Source of the DNA: JAFAMB01 sp963775805
Lineage (GTDB): Bacteria; Verrucomicrobiota; Verrucomicrobiia; Chthoniobacterales; JAFAMB01
NCBI GenBank assembly: GCA_963775805.1
Contig: CAVZKG010000001.1
Coordinates: 2,728,001 to 2,792,000 of the forward strand
Direction of reading: 5' to 3'
Length of the DNA stretch: 64,000 nt
In this document: positions 8,921 to 17,132 of the stretch, piece by piece
How the letters are laid out: each line of letters opens with the position of its first letter
Position numbering within the stretch: position 1 is the first letter of the stretch
Made by a program: the position numbers and the translations under genes
Notes under the pieces: model-generated
The model's database searches: none
Told to the model about the DNA's origin: nothing
Seen by the model: only the letters and a program-made list of their open reading frames with translations

Positions 8921-9571
8921 ATGACCTGGTCGTATTCAGAGTATCGTTTGTTCAAGAAGTGTCCGCGAAAGTGGTTCTTCAAGTCCATTTTTGCCGACCC
9001 CAGGGCAAATGATCCTCAGCGACAGGAAGCTTACCTTCTTTCAAAGATGCAATCGCTCTACGCATGGCGTGGGCAGGTAGTCGAATCCGCTATTCAGGAT
9101 TTTCTCCTCCCGTCGCTTCAGGTGCAGCTGCAACCGACACTCCAAGACACGATCAAGGTCGCGAAAGAGACTTTTGACCAACAACTCGCGTTTGGTCGGA
9201 ATCACCGAATTCGCGAACCCGGCATGACGATCAAGCAAGCCGGCAAAGCCTTTGCCGCGTTTACTGAACTAGAGTACGGGCAAGCCATTTCGGATGAAGA
9301 TTGTCAGGAGGCATGGGAAGAGGTTCAAACGGCGCTTCGGAATTTATATAAACAGACGGAACTCAAGACACTACTTAAAGCCGGAGCCTATCGCGTCACC
9401 CAGCGGACTCTTCAATTCAAGCACTTCGGGGCAACTGTTCGAGCAATTCCTGATCTGATGATCTTCTTCAATGATCGCTCCCCGCTGATTGTTGATTGGA
9501 AAGTGCATACTTTCGGCATCCATGATTATGCCGACCAGTTGGCGATCTACGCGCTTGCCCTCGCAAGGTGA
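8921..9571 (+). CDS. PD-(D/E)XK (RecB/Cas4-like) nuclease, N-terminal part
   Basis: 217 residues with a RecB-family nuclease fold. It begins with SEYRLFKKCPRKWFF, the typical cysteine-containing N-terminal segment. GQVVESAI near residue 48 follows, and then the active-site core IPDLMIFF...LIVDWKVH (Asp, Asp and Lys of the D...DxK motif). QLAIYALAL is the usual Q-x-x-x-Y helix. The frame closes with TGA at 9569-9571 exactly where family members continue. The continuation is found in the next frame from a GTG that overlaps this stop (GTGA). It is either a frameshift or a translationally coupled split gene. PD-(D/E)XK nucleases are known effectors of catalytically inactive long-B Argonautes, and a decayed Argonaute follows. 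Confidence 0.75.
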   Translation: MTWSYSEYRLFKKCPRKWFFKSIFADPRANDPQRQEAYLLSKMQSLYAWRGQVVESAIQDFLLPSLQVQLQPTLQDTIKVAKETFDQQLAFGRNHRIREPGMTIKQAGKAFAAFTELEYGQAISDEDCQEAWEEVQTALRNLYKQTELKTLLKAGAYRVTQRTLQFKHFGATVRAIPDLMIFFNDRSPLIVDWKVHTFGIHDYADQLAIYALALAR

Positions 9572-9873
9572 AACCCCACGCTGATTGCGAACGATACGCG
9601 CGCGGCTGGAAGGAAACAGACATCGAATTGCGGGAAGCACAATTGCTGCGTGGTTTGGTTCGCCAGCATTCTTTGGAAAATTCCGATGTTGCGGAGGTGG
9701 AGGATCGGATTGCAGCCGGTGTTATCGCTCTGCGCGAAGCATGCGGGGGAAAACGATGCTGCGAGTTGGATGCAAAGGATTTTCCTACCGCGCACGATCC
9801 GCAAACCTGCCAAACCTGCCAGTATCGAAAGATGCTGGACTTCCGATTCGTGAACACCGAAACCAACAATTAG
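9568..9873 (+). CDS. C-terminal part of the PD-(D/E)XK nuclease (different frame)
   Basis: 101 residues that continue the nuclease at 8921-9571 in the -1 frame. The order is KPHADCERYARGW, TDIELREAQLLRGLVRQH, then DFPTAHDPQTCQTCQYRKM, a cysteine-containing C-terminal motif like that of Cas4/AddB-type nucleases. With the N-terminal part this gives about 318 residues, a sensible full length. The start is a GTG overlapping the upstream TGA by 4 bases, so reinitiation could give a two-chain enzyme. Because many genes just downstream are frameshifted, a single-base deletion is at least as likely. Confidence 0.65.
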   Translation: MKPHADCERYARGWKETDIELREAQLLRGLVRQHSLENSDVAEVEDRIAAGVIALREACGGKRCCELDAKDFPTAHDPQTCQTCQYRKMLDFRFVNTETNN

Positions 9874-9897
9874 AATAACCAACCTTGCTGACTATCG

Positions 9898-12264
9898 GCC
9901 GAATATCGACTCTACCGAGTCAAAGGCCTCAGTGAAGGCCAGGAAGATTATTATCGCAACCTAAACTCGCTGGTGAACAGGCTCTCGCGGCAATTGCGCT
10001 CGCCCGTCACTTTTGTCCAACGCGACGGAGCTCCATATTTAGTCATCAGCGAGGACAAGCGTGATGTGGAATCGGAGCACCCCGTCGTTGGGCGGACGGC
10101 GTATCTCGAGAAAGGGAACGATGTTTTGCCTGTGAACTTCGGTAACTTGGATGAGCAGGGAATGGGCATCGCACTCCGCTTTCTGCAATTCTCGATCCAG
10201 AGTTCTCTGCGGAGAGGATGCTGGTATCTATCACCGATGCGGGCCACGGCCGCCCCTATTATGAGAAGGAATCGCTACCGGTAGGGAATGGAGCGGCACT
10301 GCACCGTGGTTTTTTGGTTCGGGCTACGGCGCTAAATGATGGCGGCATTGGGATTTGCGTCGATATACAGCACACGTTTCTTACAGCAAAGCCGCTGCCT
10401 GCGAATCTCAGCAAACATGACTTCACACAATATCACCGGGCAGGCGGTTACCGTATACAAATTCGGGCACGTTTGGTTTGAAATCCAGCTGGCGGAGTGG
10501 TCGGAGTTAACCGTAACCGAAGAAAATTTTAGCGCGCCGGAGGCCGGGCGGAGGGTCGACGTTTTGGAGTATTGCAGGGCGAGCCGATTGCCGGAGACGC
10601 CGCTTCCACAAAGTTGTCCATTGCATTCGAAGGACTGCTCAGTGGTCTTCTCCTACAAACTTTCTCGTGACGAGATCCAGGGCAGCGCCCTTCGGGCCGT
10701 GCTCTCGGATTGCTGGACCCCGCAGTCCGCACCATGCGCCACAAGCGCCGATCTGACAATCCTTACAATCCGGGATCATCCCACCCCAGCCTCAAATCAA
10801 GCGTGTGTGAAGCAAATGCTCTCAAGCTGTGCGAGATTGGCGGCACCGCGGTAAGTTTTACGGAGGGAATCCGGAGCGCGTCCCAACCCGCGGACTCAAT
10901 GTCCCCTGATCTGCGTTTTGGCTTCAAATACTACAACTTATTCTCACGGAGCACTGCAGGAGCAACACAAGCTCCCATGTCGAATCTCGGAAGGGATCGC
11001 CTCCGTTTCTTTGCTAGGGACACGAGCGACGGGTTTCTGTCCTAGGAAAATTCCCACTGCAACCGCCCGTTTGTTTTTCATGCCCGAGACCATTTATATT
11101 AAAATTCGGGGACCCCAATCCTAACCCAACTTACCCAAATGGTCGATTCGCTTTACCCGCAAGAGCTAGGCTACAAACCCTAAACTCGTGCCCTATGATG
11201 ACCGAACCGGGAAACCTAGCTTCTGGTCTCAATTTCTAGCCATTAAAACCGCTGCCGAATTGGAAAGGCATGCGGTTCAGGTTTCGCGGTCGTAATGGTT
11301 CACGATCCCTTCCGGAGACAAGCGGAGAGGGCCCACCACGACGAGCTTGCCGCGTGTGCAATTCAGACGCTCTACAAGGACTTCGACGTGAGAGCCGCTG
11401 TGATCCATACTGAGGTCGGCTCCGAGTGTTATTGTCTTCGTTCCTCGGGCTCCGGTGTACCGGAGTACTCCGTCGCCTCTGGAAAGCGGGGAAAATTCGA
11501 CGGTTATCTGCGGGGAGTTGCGCTGAACAAGGTCCTCTTAACTAATGAGAAGTGGCCGTTTGTGATCGCAGATGCCATGCACGCAGATGTGACGATCGGA
11601 GTGGATGTAAAGACGAATTACGTTGGTTTTACAACGATCGCCAAGGGTGGCGAATACATCGACAGTCGCTTTGCAAGCTGCCGGTTCGCCGAACGAGTCC
11701 AAGCGGACGAGTTTCGCAAGCTGCTGGTCGAGGCAGCGGTGGATTACAGCAAAAAGACCGGCGAGTTTGCCCGCTCAATCGTTCTTTATAGAGATGGCCG
11801 CATGTTCGAACCGGAACAGGTAGGCGCCCGCCAGGCGATGGACTTCTTAATCAGCGAAGGATACGTCGCTCATGGGGCGACTTTAACTTGTCTCGAAATT
11901 CCAAAACGGAGTCTTACGCCGCTTCGGTTGTTCGAGGTTAGCTTTGATCGCGCCAATCGGCGACCACATAGTGCGAATCCTTCAGTCGGCAGATACTATA
12001 TCGCGAATGATTCGGAGGGCTACGTATGCTGCACCGGTAATCCCTTTGATCGGCAAGGAACGGTCAATCCATTGCATGTGAAAAAGGTGTTTGGCCCGCT
12101 TGTCATCGCCGATTGCCTTGAGGACGTCTACTGGTTGACAGTTCTGGCTGGGATCTTTACTTCCGGAGGATTTGACTCGGTATCCGATTAACATCAAAAT
12201 CAACGACAGGCGCTTGTTTGAGGACGCTGCGACCTACGATGAACATGAACTGCAGAACTCATGA
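9898..12264 (+). pseudogene. Long prokaryotic Argonaute (pAgo), decayed by several frameshifts
   Basis: Successive frames together follow the order of a long Argonaute. From 9898 the frame reads YRLYRVKGLSEGQEDYYRNL and LRSPVTFVQRDGAPYLV (N domain). From about 10218 another frame reads RGFLVRATALNDGGIGICVD and HTFLTAKPLPANL. From about 10440 a third reads VYKFGHVWFEIQLAEWSEL (PAZ-like start). A degraded middle (10.7-11.29 kb) contains NLGRDRLRFF, MPETIY and LVPYDDRTGK in different frames. The PIWI domain is open from 11295 to 12191. The true end, LTRYPINIKINDRRLFEDA, lies one frame over and stops at 12262-12264. A start codon is not evident. At least five frame changes mean that no full protein can be made. 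The pattern fits the long-B group, which is an inference. Confidence 0.7.
11295..12191 (+). CDS. PIWI-domain fragment of the decayed Argonaute
   Basis: An uninterrupted 298-codon stretch of the Argonaute remnant covering most of the PIWI domain. FDVRAAVIHTEVGSECY and KWPFVIADAMHADVTIGVDV lead into the first Asp position (GVDVK, about residue 104). KLLVEAAVDY and SIVLYRDGRMFEPEQ supply the second Asp (YRDGR). Near the end, NPSVGRYYIANDSEGYV and QGTVNPLHVKKVFG match the PIWI C-terminal half. The last 18 residues are out of frame relative to the family. It has no sensible start or SD of its own, so expression as a separate protein is doubtful. Whether the catalytic tetrad was complete cannot be told without an alignment. 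Confidence 0.7.
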   Translation: MVHDPFRRQAERAHHDELAACAIQTLYKDFDVRAAVIHTEVGSECYCLRSSGSGVPEYSVASGKRGKFDGYLRGVALNKVLLTNEKWPFVIADAMHADVTIGVDVKTNYVGFTTIAKGGEYIDSRFASCRFAERVQADEFRKLLVEAAVDYSKKTGEFARSIVLYRDGRMFEPEQVGARQAMDFLISEGYVAHGATLTCLEIPKRSLTPLRLFEVSFDRANRRPHSANPSVGRYYIANDSEGYVCCTGNPFDRQGTVNPLHVKKVFGPLVIADCLEDVYWLTVLAGIFTSGGFDSVSD

Positions 12265-12280
12265 TGAGGAAACAAAGCGA

Positions 12281-12635
12281 TGAGTAACACAGCAATAGTT
12301 ACTGGTGGTTATCAAGACGTCCGTGATATGGCTAAATCCGTAGATCGACTGTTACTCGATCTTAAGTCAGGATTGAGTCCGGACGAGGTGACGACAAGCC
12401 CGTTGTAGAATTGGTGGAAGCCCTTCGAGATGAGAAAACGGCTACCGCTTCTGCACAGTTCCTTGGCTTGCTTTGGGGGCGCCGCGGGAGACCTAGCGGC
12501 TCTCGCTTCGATGAGATTGCATCCGAGTTGCGCGAACACCGTGCGAGTTCCAAGACCGTGAAGGACCTTGAGGACTTGGCCGCGGCATTGGATCAAGAGC
12601 GCGCAGAAATAGCGCAACGGATGCGGAGTGTGTAA
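12281..12635 (+). pseudogene. Small gene of unknown function with one frameshift
   Basis: The frame opens at ATG 12281 (MSNTAIVTGGYQDVRDMAKSV) and is stopped by TAG near 12409. Losing one base near 12390 would join it to DKPVVELVEALRDEK and the rest, ending at TAA 12633-12635, for a product of about 118 residues. The second half is charged and helical (LEDLAAALDQERAEIAQRM), compatible with a short coiled coil. I recognise no family. Its stop overlaps the next gene's start (TAATG), so the two were once coupled. Confidence 0.55.
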
Positions 12636-13790
12636 TGCTTGAGGTATATCTCGGTACGGGGTCCGTCAGTCAGCTGATGGAGCGGGCGCGTCAGTTGCAA
12701 GCGTCAATCTCGCAGCAACTAGCGGAAAAGAATCTTCCGCCGGAATTTCATACCCTCGCGCAGACGTGCCGGAATGAGGTCAACAATCTCGTGTCCGATC
12801 TAGAGTCACTCCTCTCAGACTCTCGCTTCCAACGCGCAGATTTACAGGCAATTCGATTGCGGGCGTACAAGCGGATCGTCGAAGAATTGGACTTTCTTGA
12901 GCTTGTCGGTGTTGCCGCACTAATTCGTATCAACGACGCTGATCGCTCAATGACCAAAGTCGTCGGAGTCATCGCGGAGGAGATTAACTATCCGCTTATT
13001 CCTCCGGTCGTTTCTTGCCAGTCACAGGGGTATTTCCAGGCTTTCCCCGGAGCTGAATCTCTTGTCGATTCCTAGAAAGAGGCAGTTTTTTTTCTTCTCC
13101 ATCTCCCCTACTTGTATCACGAATTAGCGCACTTCATTTTGACGGAAAAGAACAATCCCGCCATCGAGCCGTTCCAGGAAGCGTTGAAGCACTCGATAAT
13201 GGCGGGCCGTGGCCACGTCGCAGACTTACAGAGCAATCAGGGTCGAGGCACCAAAGGGTTCGCTAACAAGCTCAGGGCTTGGGATGGCAATTGGGTATGT
13301 GGGATGGGGCATCGAACTGTGTTGCGACTTGTTTGCGGTGCTTGCCTGTGGGCCAGCGTTCGCCTGGTCGCATCTTCACCTCTGCGCCAAGCGCTCGGGT
13401 GATCCATTCTTAGTCGATAACGCGCCTGACTCAACCCACCCCTCAGATGCCGCTCGCATGTTCGTAATGCTCGAAGCTCTTGGAAAGTTGGAATACGCAG
13501 CGGAAGCGCTCGCAATAGAAGAAAAGTGGAATCAGCTTTTGGCGCAGGCGGGATACGCCAAGAATGCCGACTACACGACCTGCTTCCCGCACGCTCTGCT
13601 TGCCCGGATCGCAAGTTATGCGTTTGCAGGTTATCAAAACATCGGCTGCGCACCCTCATCGAAAGGCTCGGGCGCCGAAACTCACGACCTGTTCAACGAG
13701 GCATGGCAACGGTTTTGGAGTGATCCAAAGGTATACGCAGAATGGGAGAAGACGAATCGGGTAACCACCTCCGTGCGGCCGGGGCTGTGA
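12635..13790 (+). pseudogene. Broken zinc-metalloprotease-like gene (HELAH)
   Basis: The first part (12635-13075, 146 codons) is helical and ends at an in-frame TAG. The same frame resumes with FLLHLPYLYHELAHFIL, which contains an HExxH zinc motif (HELAH). Near 13290 the reading moves to another frame, which reads GYVGWGIELCCDLFAVLACGP and continues to 13790. ExxxD-x-F-A after HExxH resembles the third-ligand helix of gluzincin-type peptidases. A T8 run at 13086-13093 and the frame switch suggest slippage. The intact ancestor would be about 380 residues. It has no known name and follows the small gene at 12281 by a TAATG overlap. Confidence 0.55.
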
Positions 13791-13813
13791 ATTAATCTAA
13801 AAAGGGCGCCCTC

Positions 13814-14368
13814 CTACTCCGACTCGAAACCACTACTATTGAACTTCAGTGTGCGGCTATTCTCTGTCACCGTCCGAACAACATTGTCAGGCGCGCCTCC
13901 CGGGATCTCCGCTTCGATTTCGAGCGTTACGCGTACGGAAGAGCCTATGAGGCCGGTCAGATGGGTAATAACTTCTTCTGCGATCCTGCCGGCGTCGCGG
14001 CCGACACGCTCAGAATCAAGGCTCACGGTGCCATGATAGCGCTTAGGTTTAGAGGATGGGATAGGCGGTAGCGGATCGACGGGAGCTTCGGCCCCGTGGA
14101 CCAACTGGGACGTACGGCGGTTTTCAGGGATCGGCACAGGCGGGGTGAGCTCTCGGTCGATCTGCCCTCGCGCTATCTCAGGCCGCACGAGTAGGCCGGC
14201 ATCGTCGCCGGTAACGCTAACCTGCGCGCTTGAGCGAAGTCCTCGATAACGAGCAGCAGATTCGTCGTAATTTTCGGCATAGGCAAAGCCATCCTGCTCC
14301 CAAGTCAAGAGCGCAATCCCTGCGCGAATAGCATTTATGAGGACCTCCGTTTTCTGCAACCGCGGCAA
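13814..14368 (-). pseudogene. DUF499 ATPase fragment, C-terminus
   Basis: This is the C-terminal end. Its frame can be traced upstream to about 14440 as LWRGNHVPIRQLAEDFGRY. It continues LPRLQKTEVLINAIRAGIAL and FAYAENYDE, and ends in a beta-rich tail (KPKRYHGTVSLDSERVGRDA, VRVTLEIEAEIPGGAPD). It converges on the broken metalloprotease gene, 23 bp away. Confidence 0.55.
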
Positions 14369-15285
14369 ATAAAGATAACGACCAAAGTCCTCCGCGAGCT
14401 GCCTGATCGGGACGTGGTTGCCACGCCACAGGGGTATCCGGTCAGCTCCATCCGGAGCCGTGAGGCGGCAAAGTTGAGTACAAGCAGTTCGTCGCTCTTC
14501 AGCTTCTTGCTAGCCCGTGGTGCAAGCCCGTCATTGCCTGAGAGACGGATCGTTTGCCAACTGACTGGGGCTTGGGGACTCGACTGCGTTGGAACCAGCA
14601 ACCACTGGTAGGTTTCGGGGAGCCGCGCGGTCACGGCGCCGTCGGCCGCCGTCTTTTGTATCTCAGCCTGTCTGACCTGATGCGGCGATAGGCCAAGCTC
14701 GTCCTTCTCATTCAGAATTGATTCCCACGCGAGAAATTTGCGGGCCGCCTCGTCCAGATCCTGCAATCGCGTCTTATCAGCGGCTAGAAAGATGAGTGTG
14801 TTTCGATAGATCCGTGGGGTATTGCCCCGCGTCTCGAAAATTGCTTTCGCCTTCGTCTCTGCGGCGTTGTTAAGGTCTTTGGTGTAAGCGTGATCGATGT
14901 CAAGAACAACAAGGCGCCCGTCAAGATCATCCGGCACATCGGCACTGGTTCCCGGCATCGGGTGCACTCGATTGAAGTCGCCGGTGTTTCGAAGGTCCAA
15001 TCGCAACCGCTTGTCCACTTCCTGAACTACTTTATCAGGGTCGCGCCTGAATTGTTCGGCACGATCCTCGGCGAGTTTTGTAACAGTGGGTTGCGTCGAG
15101 TACCAGTAGCGCGGGCCATCTTGATAAAGATAGGTCGCTGCCGCGGCGAGTCGCCGAAGGGCGTCACCAAAAACCGCAATCGATTCACCGGGCATCGCAC
15201 AACCTAACTTTACGCGGCGGTCTTCGACTCCTCGATTGGCGGCGGTCGGCATCGGCGCTGATCCTAAATAAACGGTCCGGGCCAC
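14335..15285 (-). pseudogene. DUF499 ATPase fragment, middle-C-terminal
   Basis: Family-like sequence from ARTVYLGSAPMPTAANRGVE through YQDGPRYWYSTQPTVTKLAED, DIDHAYTKDLNNAAE and NTLIFLAADKTRL to about ELTGYP. The last 25 codons are out of frame. Confidence 0.6.
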
Positions 15286-16187
15286 GCGCCGGCAGGCCGC
15301 GTATTACCAAGATTGGGTACCTCGCCATCGAGCCGGACCGGCAGGGAATTCGGACCGTCAACGTCCTTTTCAAGAATCGGCACCCAGTTGTCCGAGAGAT
15401 AACGCGTCAGCTCAAACTGAACTCGCGAGTCGTCGATCGGAATGTTAGCTGGAAGAATCAGCGGGTTCCGGTCGCCCTTCTCATACAAGCTGTGAATCAC
15501 AGCCGCCATCAGCCGCAACACCCCACGTGTGCGCTGGAACTTCACTAATGTAGACCAATCGGTGTATAGCCGGTCAAAAATCTCCGGATGTATTGGATAA
15601 GCTGCTCTGATTCGCTTCTCGTAATCGGCATCGTGGCACTCGGGCGGAAACTCCTGATGCTGGGTGCGGTAAAGCTCGGCGAACGCGCGCGCCACGACAT
15701 CGCGGTCCCGAAACTGGGCCTGATCTGCAAGGGGCTCGAATAGCCGCCGACGCACAATCTCAAAGCCTTCCTCAGCGGTCGCGGGTCGCCATGAGGACTC
15801 TACGCGTCCCACAACGTTGCGGAGCCTGTCCAGCGCCTCGCGCCCTCTTTGTCCACCGACCTCCACATCATCGGCTTGGGTGTGGGGTGAGCCACCGGTA
15901 TCAGAGGCCGGTAAACTGATAACCAGTAGACAATTCTTAACCGCCTTCGCGGATTCCGTGAGCACTTGGGCGAAAGTGAATTGCGTCTCGAAGCCGCCAG
16001 CGGGCAGATCACCCTGGTCATGGAGCTGCCGTGCATAGGCTACCCACTCGTCGATCAAAACGAGGCATGGCCCGTACTCGTTGAAGAGTTCGCGCAGAAC
16101 ATCGCCCGGACTCGTAGCCTTCTCGTCGTCGGCACGGACGCGATCAAAAGCCTTCTTCCCCCCAAGTTCCAGGCGAGCTCGCCCCAA
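15264..16187 (-). pseudogene. DUF499 ATPase fragment with Walker B
   Basis: This continues the ATPase with KKAFDRVRADDEKATSPGD and GPCLVLIDEWVAYARQL (Walker B). It then reads CLLVISLPASDTGGSP, YPIHPEIFDRLYTDW and TRGVLRLMAAVIHSLY, all regular DUF499 elements. The frame ends at PNLGNTRPAGAWPG and the family sequence resumes in the next frame. Confidence 0.6.
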
Positions 16188-16959
16188 AGAGTGCGGACCA
16201 TAGTGCCGTCCGGCTTCCGCACGGGATTACCGGCGAGATCTTATTCCCTACCAATACTACTCGCTTGGCCCTGGGCAGCTTTTTGGCTTCTGCTTCCTGC
16301 AGTACAGCATCAATGCCAACCAACTCACTCGGGGGCGTGCCCGAGAAAAGGTGGTAAAGGGCCAACATGGAGTGGGTTTTGCCTCCGCCAAAGTTAGTCT
16401 GGAGCTGCACTACAGGATCGCCGCCTTGACCGGAGATCCGTCGGACCGCACCTACGAGAAGCCTTTTAAGGCTCTCGGTGAGATAGGTGCGGCGAAAAAA
16501 CTCGACTGGTTTTTTGTATTCGTCGGTGCCCTCCCCCAAATGCACCTGCCATAAATCAGCGGCAAACTCGGCTTGCTGGTAGCGACCGCTCGCCACATCC
16601 TTATGTGGTGTGACCACTTCGCGCCATGGCTTGAGGTTGACCGACGCGGCGCTTTCGATCGCGGTGCCCGCGCTCTTGCGCGTTTCGGTTCTCACTTGCT
16701 CATCGAAGCGCAAGCGCAACAGCTCCATTTTCATCTTGTCGATCTTGTCCGCCTGTGAAGCTGAGACAGCGCTAGAAGCCGCCCTGCTGAGTCCAGCGCG
16801 CGGTAGGCGTCGTCGCTCGAGAACGACTGCTGGTGCGCCCACTTGTTGCGGAGGTCGCGTAGTTCGCTGACAAGAGTACGTTCTGCTTGCCCTAGCGTGC
16901 GGCGAAAGACATCGTTCCAAGCCTCCCACATGAGCTTCAGCAACGCTGCGACGTCCCAA
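16144..16959 (-). pseudogene. DUF499 ATPase fragment with Walker A
   Basis: The meaningful part starts at about SAVSASQADKIDKMKMEL and contains LKPWREVVTPHKDVASGRYQ, the typical DUF499 start, and the P-loop FGGGKTHSMLALYHLF. It ends in family sequence at VVLVGNKISP, after which the frame is lost. The first ~60 codons of this open frame are antisense-like shadow of the HEPN frame. Confidence 0.6.
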
Positions 16960-17129
16960 TCGCCGAGGGCTTTGCCAACTAAATTCCGGTCGTCGTTAAG
17001 GAAGCGTAATGCTTCGGAAGCGGCCTTTTCACGATACAGATTCTTGAACTCGCGCTCAAGGAAAGGACCCAGTCCTTCCTTAAGAAGGTCCATCGCCTTT
17101 CCGACACGCTCATGATTATTAATGGCCAT
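16731..17129 (-). CDS. Swt1-family HEPN domain (first fragment)
   Basis: 132 codons. The opening NNHERVGKAMDLLKEGLGPF and the core WDVAALLKLMWEAWNDVF are typical of the HEPN domain placed in front of DUF499 ATPases. The RNxxxH ribonuclease signature is intact as RNKWAH (R94, H99). The reading frame leaves the family pattern after AGRLL at about 16770. A free HEPN domain could still be made from this frame, because its start and its 3-bp spacing to the methyltransferase gene are normal. If expressed without its ATPase partner it might be toxic or inert; the sequence cannot tell. Confidence 0.6.
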   Translation of the reverse strand: MAINNHERVGKAMDLLKEGLGPFLEREFKNLYREKAASEALRFLNDDRNLVGKALGDWDVAALLKLMWEAWNDVFRRTLGQAERTLVSELRDLRNKWAHQQSFSSDDAYRALDSAGRLLALSQLHRRTRSTR

Positions 17130-17132
17130 AGA

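Larger units (their letters stand above)
13814..17129 (-). pseudogene. Swt1-HEPN/DUF499 ATPase gene broken into five frames
   Basis: Read from 17129 downward, the pieces reconstruct one protein of about 1,100 residues. First is an N-terminal Swt1-type HEPN domain with the RNase motif R94-NKWA-H99. A DUF499 P-loop ATPase follows, with Walker A FGGGKTHS and Walker B PCLVLIDEW, then a C-terminal tail. Frame switches occur near 16770, near 16225 and 16160 (the second at a C6/G6 run, 16158-16163), near 15275 and near 14440. It is the third gene of an operon with the DUF1156 methyltransferase (3-bp gap) and the DUF3883 helicase. Homologues of this gene set recur in bacteria and archaea in predicted defence islands. 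Either the gene is dead or this stretch has sequence errors. Confidence 0.75.
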
